Below, piece after piece: positions 25,658 to 33,239 of a DNA stretch of 64,000 nucleotides. The position numbers and the translations under genes are program-made. The stretch comes from Streptomyces poonensis. Lineage in GTDB: Bacteria > Actinomycetota > Actinomycetes > Streptomycetales > Streptomycetaceae. The notes beneath the pieces were generated by a model. The model saw nothing but the letters and a program-made list of their open reading frames with translations, had not been told where the DNA came from and did no database searches. Every line of letters starts with the position of its first letter. Position 1 is the stretch's first letter. Location of the stretch: contig NZ_BMVW01000002.1 in the NCBI RefSeq assembly GCF_014650915.1, positions 649,677-713,676 of the forward strand. The letters are read 5' to 3'.

Positions 25658-26635
25658 TCAGTCGCCGGCCAGGCCATCGACCATGGCCGTGGTGTTGGCG
25701 CGCATCATCCGCAGATAGGTGTCGGCGCCCTCGCCCTCGGCGGTCAGCGACTCCGAGTAGAGCTCGACGACCCGGACCTGGCCGCCCATCTCGGTACGCA
25801 GTACCTCGGCGAGCCGTTCGGGCTGGGAGGAGTCGGCGAAGACGGTGCGTACGCCTGCCGTCTCCATCGCCTCGGTGAGTGAGCGGAGGTCCGAGGAGCT
25901 GGGTGAGGCCAGTGTGGTGCCGCTGGGGATGACCGCGCCGATCACCTGGAAGCCGAAGCGGTCGGCGAGGTAACCGAAGACATGGTGGTTGGTGACCAAG
26001 GCCCGCTTGTCCTCGGGGACGCGGCCGAAGGACTTCTCCATCCAGGCGGCGAGGTCCGTGAGTTCTTCGGCGTAGCGGTCGGCGTTGCCGCGTACCGTGT
26101 CGGCGTCCACGCCGTCGACATGCTCGATGACCTGGTCGGCTATCAAGGCGGTGGCCTTGCGCACCCGGTCGGGGTCGGTCCAGAAGTGCGGGTCGGGCTG
26201 TCCTGTCTCGCCCTCGGGACCCCCGTCGTCGGCCGCATGGAAGGTGAGCGGGTCGGCCGCCTCGCCGGCCGCGAAGGTGGCGACCCCGGACTCGCGGGCG
26301 GCGTCCACGTGCCGCAGTACGTTCTCCTCCAGGCCCAGGCCGTTGTAGACGACCAGATCGGCCCGTTCCAGCTCGGCGGCCTGCACCGCCGAGAGGCCGA
26401 ACGAATGCGGGTCCGCGTTGGGCTTCATCAGGACGGTGACGTCGGCCTCGTCACCGACGATCTCCCGGGTGACGTCGCCGAGGATGTTGGTCGTGACAAC
26501 GATGCCGGGCTGGTCGTCGTCGGTGGTGCAGGCGGTGGCGGTGGCGGCCGTGACAAGGGCGAGCAGGCCCACGATCAGGCTGCGCAGGCGGGCGATGCCC
26601 ACCCTCGCGCGCTGCTTCGCCTCGGTCCGGCTCAT
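25658..26635 (-). CDS. aztC: Zinc ABC transporter substrate-binding lipoprotein
   Basis: A 325-residue cluster A-I metal-binding protein (ZnuA/AztC type). After lipobox TATAC (Cys 36), the likely zinc ligands are the His in NADPHSFG (about 77), in QPDPHFWTDPDRV, in VTNHHVFGYLADRFG, and the Asp in VFADSSQPERLAEVL. The acidic stretch HAADDGGPEGETGQ takes the place of the flexible His-rich loop. The start overlaps the stop of the second propeller lipoprotein (ATGA). It delivers zinc to the AztB permease. Confidence 0.9.
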   Translation of the reverse strand: MSRTEAKQRARVGIARLRSLIVGLLALVTAATATACTTDDDQPGIVVTTNILGDVTREIVGDEADVTVLMKPNADPHSFGLSAVQAAELERADLVVYNGLGLEENVLRHVDAARESGVATFAAGEAADPLTFHAADDGGPEGETGQPDPHFWTDPDRVRKATALIADQVIEHVDGVDADTVRGNADRYAEELTDLAAWMEKSFGRVPEDKRALVTNHHVFGYLADRFGFQVIGAVIPSGTTLASPSSSDLRSLTEAMETAGVRTVFADSSQPERLAEVLRTEMGGQVRVVELYSESLTAEGEGADTYLRMMRANTTAMVDGLAGD

Positions 26636-27867
26636 CGTCCGGTCTCCGCCATGAGGGCCGGCTTGACGTCCAGGTCGAACGAGCGCGCGATGCGCAGGCC
26701 GTCGTTGTAGTCGATTTCGTACACCTTCTTGCCCTCGGGGTCGTTCACGTAGGCGCGGCTGCGGTCGACCTCGATGACGGGGGCGCTGCCGTCGGTGCCG
26801 GCCCGCTCTCCTCCCGTCAGGAGCGGCTCGGTCCGCGCGGTCTGCTTTCCGGTGGCGATGTCATAGCCGTGCAGCGAGCCGTCGGTCTCCAGGACGAGCA
26901 GTGGAGAGCCTTCTCCTGCCGTGTTGGCCGCGACGACCGGTCCGGTGTCCACCCGGGTCCAGGTCCGCTCGGTGACGTCGAGGACCCATACGGCGTCGTC
27001 TCCGGCCGGGGCGGTGAGGGTGCCGCTGCCGGGTCGCTGGCGGAAGGCGGTGGCCCGTTCCTTCGCCGGGACATCCTTTCCGTAGGGGATCTCCTCGGCG
27101 GTGAAGGCGCCGCCCTCCGCACGGACGAGCAGGGCGCCGCCGGCACAGCCCAGGATCACGCCGCGCCGGGTGACGGCGTCTCCTCTCGGCTCCGCGCACT
27201 CCACGCCCGGGGAGGCGACGCGCTCACCCTCGCGGTCGAGGACGACGAGCTCGGTGGTGCCGCCCTCGTCCGCGAAGGCGAGCAGGTGCTCCTCGTACGG
27301 CACGACGGCGCCGGTGTAGGTGCCCGGCAACGTCCGGGGGGATGCGATCCCTCCCTTCTCCAGCTTGCTCCGGTCGTAGAGGAGGGTGCGCCCGTCCTCG
27401 TCGGTCACCGCGGTCACGACGACGTCGCTGCGCACCTGTGCCCGGCTGCCCACGGGAAGCTCACCCACGTCGCGTATCGCGGCGCTGTAGTAGTGCACGT
27501 GGTCCCCGTGGTCCACCATCCAGGCGCCGCTGTCGAGCACATGGGTGCCGCCGGGGGCGTGGAAGTAGCCGAACCTGCCGTCCGTCCCCAGCTGGACGGC
27601 ACCCTTCACCTGGGCTGTCTCGTGCACCTTGCCGGTGATGAGGTCGAGAACCCTGCTGTCTCCGCTGTCGGGGTCGTTCAGGAGGAGCCGGGACTGCTGC
27701 TCGGCTGCCTCCTGTGCTCCCTCGACGTACCCGTGCGGGGTGGCGGAGGGAGAACTCGCCGCGGGGCGGACGTCGTTGCCCTTGTCTCCCGCGCAGCTGG
27801 TGGTGAGCAGTGCGGTGAGCACCAGTGCGGCCGAAGCCCACGGAGTGACTTTTCTGCGGACGGTCAT
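26632..27867 (-). CDS. Second AztD-like secreted propeller lipoprotein
   Basis: A 411-residue lipoprotein (lipobox LLTTSC) built of propeller-type strands and positioned between the permease and binding-protein genes of the zinc importer. A His-rich segment, HVLDSGAWMVDHGDHVHYY, resembles the histidine clusters of AztD. The C-terminus (VYEIDYNDGLRIARSFDLDV) matches AztD-type endings. It probably is a paralogous zinc metallochaperone. The downstream aztC start overlaps its stop. Function is inferred from context and motif. Confidence 0.7.
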   Translation of the reverse strand: MTVRRKVTPWASAALVLTALLTTSCAGDKGNDVRPAASSPSATPHGYVEGAQEAAEQQSRLLLNDPDSGDSRVLDLITGKVHETAQVKGAVQLGTDGRFGYFHAPGGTHVLDSGAWMVDHGDHVHYYSAAIRDVGELPVGSRAQVRSDVVVTAVTDEDGRTLLYDRSKLEKGGIASPRTLPGTYTGAVVPYEEHLLAFADEGGTTELVVLDREGERVASPGVECAEPRGDAVTRRGVILGCAGGALLVRAEGGAFTAEEIPYGKDVPAKERATAFRQRPGSGTLTAPAGDDAVWVLDVTERTWTRVDTGPVVAANTAGEGSPLLVLETDGSLHGYDIATGKQTARTEPLLTGGERAGTDGSAPVIEVDRSRAYVNDPEGKKVYEIDYNDGLRIARSFDLDVKPALMAETGR

Positions 27868-27888
27868 GACGATCGCCTCAGGCTTCTT

Positions 27889-28749
27889 TCAGTTGACTTC
27901 GAGTACGGGGGCCGGGGCGTGGGCGTGGCGCGTACGGCGGTACCGCAGCCCGGACAGCACGTGGGAGAGGAAGAACAGGCTCACCGCGAGGGCCGCGACG
28001 GTCGCGCCGGCGGCGGTGCTCAGATGCCAGGACAGCAGCAGGCCACCGAAGGTGGCGGAGGCGCCGAGCAGGGCGGCGAGCGCCATGACCCCGCGCACGC
28101 TGCGGGCCCAGGGCAGAGCGGCCGCCGGCGGTGCGATGAGCAGTCCGAGGACGAGCAGCGTTCCCACGATGTGGAAGGAGGCGACGATCGCCAGACCGAG
28201 CAGGCCGAGCAGCACGGCGTGGGCCAGGCGCGGCCGCAGCCCCAGGGTATGGGCCTTGCGCGAGTCGAACGCCAGGGCCAGGAAGGCGCGGTGGCCGAGG
28301 ACCGACACCACCAGTGCCGCGAGCAGCGCCCCCGCGAGCACGAGGAGGTCCTGCTGCCTGACGGCGAGGACGTCACCGAAGAGAAAGCCGGTCAGGTCGA
28401 CCGCGAAGGACTGCGAGCGCGACACGATGATCACTCCGAGCGAGAGCATGCCGACGAACAGCAGCCCGATGCCGGTGTCCTGGGACAGCCTCGGTGTACG
28501 GCCGAGCGCGGTGACGCCGGCCGTCATGACGGCGGCACTGACCACCGCGCCCACCATCAGGTTCCCGCCGAGCAGCGCGGCCAGCGCGACGCCCGGCAGC
28601 AACCCGTGGGACATGGCGTCACCGAGGAAGGCCATCCCCCTCAGCACCACCCAGGTGCCCGCCGGCGCGCAGATCGCGGACACGAGTATCCCGGCCCACA
28701 GGGCTCGTTGTACGAAGGTCACCTCGAAGGGGGCCGTCAGCCATTCCAT
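27889..28749 (-). CDS. aztB: Zinc ABC transporter permease
   Basis: A 286-residue ABC-3 family permease with about eight membrane helices. Markers are GTWVVLRGMAFLGDAMSHGL, TGIGLLFVGMLSLGV and the motif GTLLVLGLLIAPPAAA. The ATG at 28749 (MEWLTAPFEVTFVQRAL) matches the family start; it has no evident ribosome site. The divergent aztA gene begins 16 bp away, with a Zur-type box between and over its start codon. Confidence 0.9.
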   Translation of the reverse strand: MEWLTAPFEVTFVQRALWAGILVSAICAPAGTWVVLRGMAFLGDAMSHGLLPGVALAALLGGNLMVGAVVSAAVMTAGVTALGRTPRLSQDTGIGLLFVGMLSLGVIIVSRSQSFAVDLTGFLFGDVLAVRQQDLLVLAGALLAALVVSVLGHRAFLALAFDSRKAHTLGLRPRLAHAVLLGLLGLAIVASFHIVGTLLVLGLLIAPPAAALPWARSVRGVMALAALLGASATFGGLLLSWHLSTAAGATVAALAVSLFFLSHVLSGLRYRRTRHAHAPAPVLEVN

Positions 28750-28763
28750 GCCGAGGACACTAC

Positions 28764-28782
28764 AATGAAAATCATGTTCAAT
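28764..28782. promoter_or_regulatory. Zur-type box between aztB and aztA
   Basis: AATGAAAATCATGTTCAAT is a near-perfect inverted repeat (TGAAAAT and its partner ATGTTCA). It overlaps the first possible aztA start codon and lies 15 bp upstream of the aztB start, so one operator could switch both directions. Such overlap implies leaderless or very short-leader transcripts. Confidence 0.8.
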
Positions 28783-29508
28783 ACACCCCCGCCCTCGCCC
28801 ACCCCACCCCCGCAGCGGACTGCTCACGTCCGTTTCTCCGGGTTGTGCGCCGGCTATCCAGGCCGTTCCGTCCTTCGTCAAGTGACCGCGGAAATACCCG
28901 AGTTGGCCACAACGGTGCTCGTCGGACCGAACGGCAGCGGCAAGTCGACCCTGCTCGGTGTTCTCGCCGGTGTGATCCGTCCGACATCCGGCGATCTCCA
29001 CCGCGCCGGGGACCGGCCACCCGCGTTCGTACCGCAGCGCGGAGCCGTCGGCGACACCCTGCCGCTCACCGTCCGGCAGACCGTGGAGATGGGGCGCTGG
29101 GGCGAACGCGGTCCGTGGCGCCGGCTGACCCGCCGGGACCACGCGACCGTGGACGCGGCGCTCGACCGGCTCGACATCCGGGACCTCGCCTCACGTCAAC
29201 TGGGCGAACTGTCGGGTGGGCAGCGACAACGCGCGCTCATCGCGCAGGGGTTGGCGCAGGAGTCGGACCTGCTGCTGCTCGACGAGCCGACCACAGGACT
29301 GGATCCGGAGGCGAGGGAGCGGATCGGGGCGCTGCTGACGGCACTCGTCGCCGACGGGGTGACGGTCGTCCAGGCCACGCACGACCTGGAGGTCGCGCGC
29401 GCGGCGGACGCATGCCTTCTGCTCCAGGACGGCCGCCTCGCCGCACAGGGGCATCCGGACCAAGTCCTCACCACGTCGGCGCCGGCCCGCGTCTGGCAAC
29501 CACTCTGA
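28765..29508 (+). CDS. aztA: Zinc ABC transporter ATP-binding protein
   Basis: The ATPase of the zinc importer. It has a Pro-rich N-terminus, Walker A VGPNGSGKSTLLGVLAG near residue 55, Q-loop FVPQRGA, signature LSGGQRQRALIAQGLA, Walker B LLLLDEPTTGLDPEA and H-loop VVQATHDLEVA. The ATG at 28765 and one at 28774 are both possible; neither has a leader with a clear ribosome site, because a Zur-type box covers this place. It is transcribed away from aztB, unlike most aztAB loci. Confidence 0.9.
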   Translation: MKIMFNTPPPSPTPPPQRTAHVRFSGLCAGYPGRSVLRQVTAEIPELATTVLVGPNGSGKSTLLGVLAGVIRPTSGDLHRAGDRPPAFVPQRGAVGDTLPLTVRQTVEMGRWGERGPWRRLTRRDHATVDAALDRLDIRDLASRQLGELSGGQRQRALIAQGLAQESDLLLLDEPTTGLDPEARERIGALLTALVADGVTVVQATHDLEVARAADACLLLQDGRLAAQGHPDQVLTTSAPARVWQPL

Positions 29509-29891
29509 GGAGCGGCCCCGACCGCGACCGCCCTGCCGGGAGCGCCGGCCGGTACGGGGCCGAGGTGCTCGCCCGGTGCGGCGTCATCGGACCCGAGCGG
29601 ACCGCAGGCCCGGCTCCGACCGCCGGAGCTCTCCGGCCTGGGACCCGCACGTGATCGACGCGGATGCCGACTTGTCTCGCGGCGAGCGAGGAGGAGGACG
29701 CAGCCCGAGAGTGGACCGGCCGCCGTCGGTGGCGTCGAAGTGACGGCGTCGGTGGGGTGTGCCTCCGATGTCGACGACGACGTCGAAGCCGGCCGGTGCC
29801 GTCCTCAGTCCGTCGACCACCTCCGTGGCCTTCTTCCTCAGCTTTCGGTGTGCATGAGGCTCTGGATGCCGAGCGGGTGCGCGGAACCGCG
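29509..29891. other. Gap with decayed sequence
   Basis: This stretch follows aztA. On the minus strand one frame contains RKLRKKATEVVDGLRTAPAG and FDVVVDIGGTPH, with coding-like composition, but I do not recognise it. It is probably another truncated gene. No clear terminator for aztA was seen. Confidence 0.35.
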
Positions 29892-29990
29892 CCCAGGAGT
29901 CCTCCCTGTGGTTCTCCACCGCCCGGCCAACAGCGGGATCAGGAGCGTCTCCTGGACTGTACCCAGGCGCACCGCTCGGGGTTCTGTCAC
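29892..29990 (-). pseudogene. 5' fragment of a TcmP-like methyltransferase
   Basis: GTG at 29990, with GGAGACAACC before it, starts VTEPRAVRLGTVQETLLIPL and, after a one-base deletion, RAVENHREDSW. This is the same family N-terminus as the frameshifted gene at 22544. It lies 12 bp beyond the stop of the anchored-repeat permease, so it once ended that operon. The rest of the gene is missing. Confidence 0.75.
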
Positions 29991-30001
29991 GGTTGTCTCC
30001 G

Positions 30002-30889
30002 TCAGTGAGCGGGTTCCGGAGCGGTGTGCGCGTCGACGTCGCCCCCGCGTCGCCGCGCCCGGGCGAGCAGCCCGTGCCGGGGTGCCAGGCACCAGGTCAC
30101 GGTGAACAGCAGGGTCAGGACGCAGACGATGGAGCCGCCGGCGGCGAGGTCGTAGGCGTACGACACGTACAGCCCGGCCAGTGCGCCCGTGCCGCCGAGC
30201 AGGGAGGCCAGCAGGGTCATCGCCCAGAGCCGTTCGGTGAGCATGCGGGCCGCCGCGGCCGGGGTGATGAGCAGGGAGAGGACGAGGATGTTGCCGACCG
30301 CCTCCAGGGACATGACGATCGTGGCGGTGACGACGGCGTAGAGGATGAGGTCGAGCCGCATGACGGGGAGTCCGGCCGCCCGGGCCGTCTCGCGGTCGAG
30401 GCTGACGGCGACCAGCTCCTTGCTGAGCAGCAGGACGACCGTCACCAGGACCGCGCCGAGGCCCGCCGCTGTCCACACGTCCTCGGGGCCGACCGCGAGC
30501 ACCTGTCCGAACAGGAACGAGGACAGGTCGGTGGACCAGCTGTCCTGCGTGGACACCAGGACGATGCCGAGGCCGAACGCGCAGGAGAAGAACACGCCGA
30601 TGACGGTGTCCTCCTTCAGGCGCCGGTTCTGGGAGACGAGCGCGATGAGGAGGGAGGTGGTCAGGCCGGCGAGCGCGCCGCCCAGGAGCAGGTTGCCCTG
30701 GAAGGCGTAGGCGAGGGCGACCCCCGGGAACGCCGAGTGGGACACGGCCTCGCCGATGAACGCCATCCCGCGCAGCACGACGTACACGCCGACGACCCCG
30801 CACACCAGCCCGGTGATCACGGCGACGGCGAACGCCCGCCGCATGAAGGGCAGCTGCCAGGGGTCCGTGAGGAATTCCAGGAACGTCAC
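30002..30889 (-). CDS. Anchored-repeat-type ABC transporter permease
   Basis: A 295-residue ABC-3 family metal permease with about eight membrane helices: GVYVVLRGMAFIGEAVSHSA, DTVIGVFFSCAFGLGIVLVS and LVLSLLITPAAAARML. It belongs with the ATPase and binding protein of the anchored-repeat import system, in which surface proteins share a repeat domain with the binding protein. Start GTG at 30889 overlaps the ATPase stop (GTGA). Zinc or manganese is the likely substrate; zinc is favoured by context. Confidence 0.9.
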   Translation of the reverse strand: MTFLEFLTDPWQLPFMRRAFAVAVITGLVCGVVGVYVVLRGMAFIGEAVSHSAFPGVALAYAFQGNLLLGGALAGLTTSLLIALVSQNRRLKEDTVIGVFFSCAFGLGIVLVSTQDSWSTDLSSFLFGQVLAVGPEDVWTAAGLGAVLVTVVLLLSKELVAVSLDRETARAAGLPVMRLDLILYAVVTATIVMSLEAVGNILVLSLLITPAAAARMLTERLWAMTLLASLLGGTGALAGLYVSYAYDLAAGGSIVCVLTLLFTVTWCLAPRHGLLARARRRGGDVDAHTAPEPAH

Positions 30890-31626
30890 GCGGCGGCTCC
30901 GATCGCGGTGTCCAGGCCGAAGGCGCGCAGCATCTGCTCCGGATCGGCGAGCAGCCCGGGGCCGCCCTCGGCGACGACCGTGCGGTTGAGCAGCGCCACC
31001 CGCGTGCAGGTGCGGGCGGCGGCCGCCAGATCGTGGGTGGTCATCAGCAGCGCCCTGCCCTCGGCGGCAAGGCGGCCGAAGAGGTCGTTCAGCAGTTCCT
31101 GGGTGGGCACGTCCACGCCGGTGAACGGCTCGTCCAGGAGCAGCAGCCGGGGGTCACAGGCCAGTGCGCGGGCCACAAGCACCCGCTGCCGCTGCCCGCC
31201 CGACAGCTCCCCGATCGGGCGGCGGCGCAGCTCGGCGAGGCCGACCAGCTCCAGTGCCTCGTCGACGGCCGCCCGGTCGGCGGGCCGCGCCCGGCGCAGC
31301 CAGCCGATGGAGCGGGTACGGCCGGACAGCACGGCCCCCGCGATGTCGACGGGGAAGTCCCAGGCGAACTCGTGGCGTTGCGGGACGTAACCGATGAGGT
31401 GCCGGGCGCGGGCCGGGGGCAGGCCGTCGATCAGCACATCGCCGCCCGCGAGCGGGACCAGGCCGAGCACGGCGCGCAGCAGGGTCGTCTTGCCCGCCCC
31501 GTTCGGGCCGAGCAGGCCCAGCAGATCGCCCCGGTGCACGGTCAGCCGCGCGTCCTGGACGGCGGGTCTGCCGCCGAGGAGCACGTGCACGTCACGCGCC
31601 CGCAGCAGTGGCTCGGAGGCGTTCAC
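30886..31626 (-). CDS. Anchored-repeat-type ABC transporter ATP-binding protein
   Basis: A 246-residue metal-importer ATPase with Walker [19 protein letters not shown]-loop YVPQRHEFAWDFPV, signature LSGGQRQRVLVARALA, Walker B LLLLDEPFTGVD and H-loop LLMTTHDLAAA. Its GTG start overlaps the stop of the surface-protein gene upstream, and its stop overlaps the permease start, so translation of the operon is coupled throughout. Confidence 0.93.
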   Translation of the reverse strand: MNASEPLLRARDVHVLLGGRPAVQDARLTVHRGDLLGLLGPNGAGKTTLLRAVLGLVPLAGGDVLIDGLPPARARHLIGYVPQRHEFAWDFPVDIAGAVLSGRTRSIGWLRRARPADRAAVDEALELVGLAELRRRPIGELSGGQRQRVLVARALACDPRLLLLDEPFTGVDVPTQELLNDLFGRLAAEGRALLMTTHDLAAAARTCTRVALLNRTVVAEGGPGLLADPEQMLRAFGLDTAIGAAA

Positions 31627-33239
31627 GTGGCGGTCCTCCCGGCGGTGCGGCCGCGGCGCTTGCGGGTGCCGGCGACGAAGGCGGTCCCGAGCGCGGCGAG
31701 TACGGCGGCCGTCCCGCCCACCAGTACCGCGTTCCCGGCGCCGGTCGAGGCCATGGAGCCGCCGCCGTCACCGTCGGAGGAGTCTCCGGCGGCCGGGGAG
31801 GTGTCGTCGCCGGATGCTCCGGTGCCGGACGAGCCGCCGTTCGCTCCGCCGGCTCCGTCGTCACCCGTTCCGGAGGAGGAGCCGTCGCCGGATCCGTTGC
31901 CCGGCTTCACGGCGTTCGGGTCCTCGTCGCCGACCACGAACGCCACGGTCTCGGTGTCGCTGACCGCCGTGCCGTCGGCGAGCTCGCCGCTCATCTTGAA
32001 CGTGAGCCGGTACGTCCCCTCCTCGGTGAACGCCCAGCCGCCGTGCGCGTGTGTGTTCGCCGGGATGTCGAAGGCGTCCGGGACCCCGTCCTTGCTGTTG
32101 AACAGGACGGTCGCGCCCGACATGGCGTCGTAGGTGTAGAGCGCGGCGGTGCCGGGGCCCTCGACTTCGGTGAGGGAGAAGGTGACTCCGCCCTTGGTGG
32201 CTCCCGCCTGGATGTTGTCGGTGGACCAGCCGGGCCACAGCAGTCCGTCCTGCTGCACCTGGTCGAGCAGCCACACGGGGTCCCCGGCCTCGCCGAGGAA
32301 GGTGAAGTCGTCGCTGTCCGGAAGGGTGTTCCTGGCGGCGGGCTTGACGTGCAGGACCACGGAGGAGGGTTCGCGCCAGGTGGTCTTCCCGGAGACCGTG
32401 CCGTCCTTGATGTGGATCTGCATCGTGCGGTCCACGACGCGGGCGGCGATGTCGATGTGGCCCTCGTCGATGACCTTCGGCGTCGACACGACCGTCTCGG
32501 CCTTCGCGGCGGCCGGTGCGGAGAGCTTCGCGGCGGCGGGTGCGGAGGACACGGTCGGGGCCGCCGCCCCGGCGACCGGGGCGATGAGCTGCGGCGGCTC
32601 GGCCGACGGGTCCGTGCGGGGGACGGCCGCGGGCGGGACCTCGGCAGCGCCGCCCGGCGCTGCGTCGGCCTCACCGGCGGCTTCCTCCCCGACCAGCACC
32701 GTGTGGACGGACCCGATGGACAGCTCCCGCCCGTCGAGCGTCCTGGCCTCGGCGGTGAAGACGGCCTGGTAGGTGCCCTCGGCGGTGAACTCCCACCGTG
32801 TGGCGCCCTTCTGACCCGCGGGCAGTTCGTAGCCGTCGGGCAGTCCGTCCGCGCTGTCGAAGAGGAGCGAGCTCGTCCCACCGTCGCCGTCCCGCGCGTA
32901 CACCTTCAGGTCGCCCGGTCCGTCGAGCCCGGTCAGCGACCACCGCACGGTGTCCCGGTCCACGGTGCCCTCGGGCACCCCGGTGGTGTCCCACCCGGTT
33001 TCCGCTGCGTCGGCCGGCCCGGTGACCGGGACCTCGATGACGGATGCCGCGGCTCCGTCCTGGTCCACCGGGCCACCCAGGCTCAACGCCCCGTCCGCGT
33101 AGGCGATCCGGCCCGGCCCGGAGCGTGCGCCGGTGCCGCCGTCGTCCGCCGCCGCCGCGACGCCGCTGCCCGTGAGCGCGGCCGCGAGCGCCACCGCCGC
33201 GGCGACGCGTTCCCTGCGTACGTTCCCCATGGCCCTCAT
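31623..33239 (-). CDS. Transporter-associated LAXTG-type surface protein
   Basis: A 538-residue secreted protein (signal peptide about 1-30 ending GVAAAADD). It has one degenerate and one complete copy of the actinobacterial surface-anchored repeat domain. The complete copy runs from VIDEGHIDIAARVVDRTMQI through DPVWLLDQVQQ, WPGWSTDNI and NTHAHGGWAFTEEGTYRLTF. A Gly/Ser/Asp-rich spacer, the sortase-like motif MASTG, a membrane helix and an RKRRGR tail follow, so it is anchored in the cell wall. ATG at 33239 shares one base with the upstream stop (TGATG). It probably captures metal at the surface. Confidence 0.88.
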   Translation of the reverse strand: MRAMGNVRRERVAAAVALAAALTGSGVAAAADDGGTGARSGPGRIAYADGALSLGGPVDQDGAAASVIEVPVTGPADAAETGWDTTGVPEGTVDRDTVRWSLTGLDGPGDLKVYARDGDGGTSSLLFDSADGLPDGYELPAGQKGATRWEFTAEGTYQAVFTAEARTLDGRELSIGSVHTVLVGEEAAGEADAAPGGAAEVPPAAVPRTDPSAEPPQLIAPVAGAAAPTVSSAPAAAKLSAPAAAKAETVVSTPKVIDEGHIDIAARVVDRTMQIHIKDGTVSGKTTWREPSSVVLHVKPAARNTLPDSDDFTFLGEAGDPVWLLDQVQQDGLLWPGWSTDNIQAGATKGGVTFSLTEVEGPGTAALYTYDAMSGATVLFNSKDGVPDAFDIPANTHAHGGWAFTEEGTYRLTFKMSGELADGTAVSDTETVAFVVGDEDPNAVKPGNGSGDGSSSGTGDDGAGGANGGSSGTGASGDDTSPAAGDSSDGDGGGSMASTGAGNAVLVGGTAAVLAALGTAFVAGTRKRRGRTAGRTAT

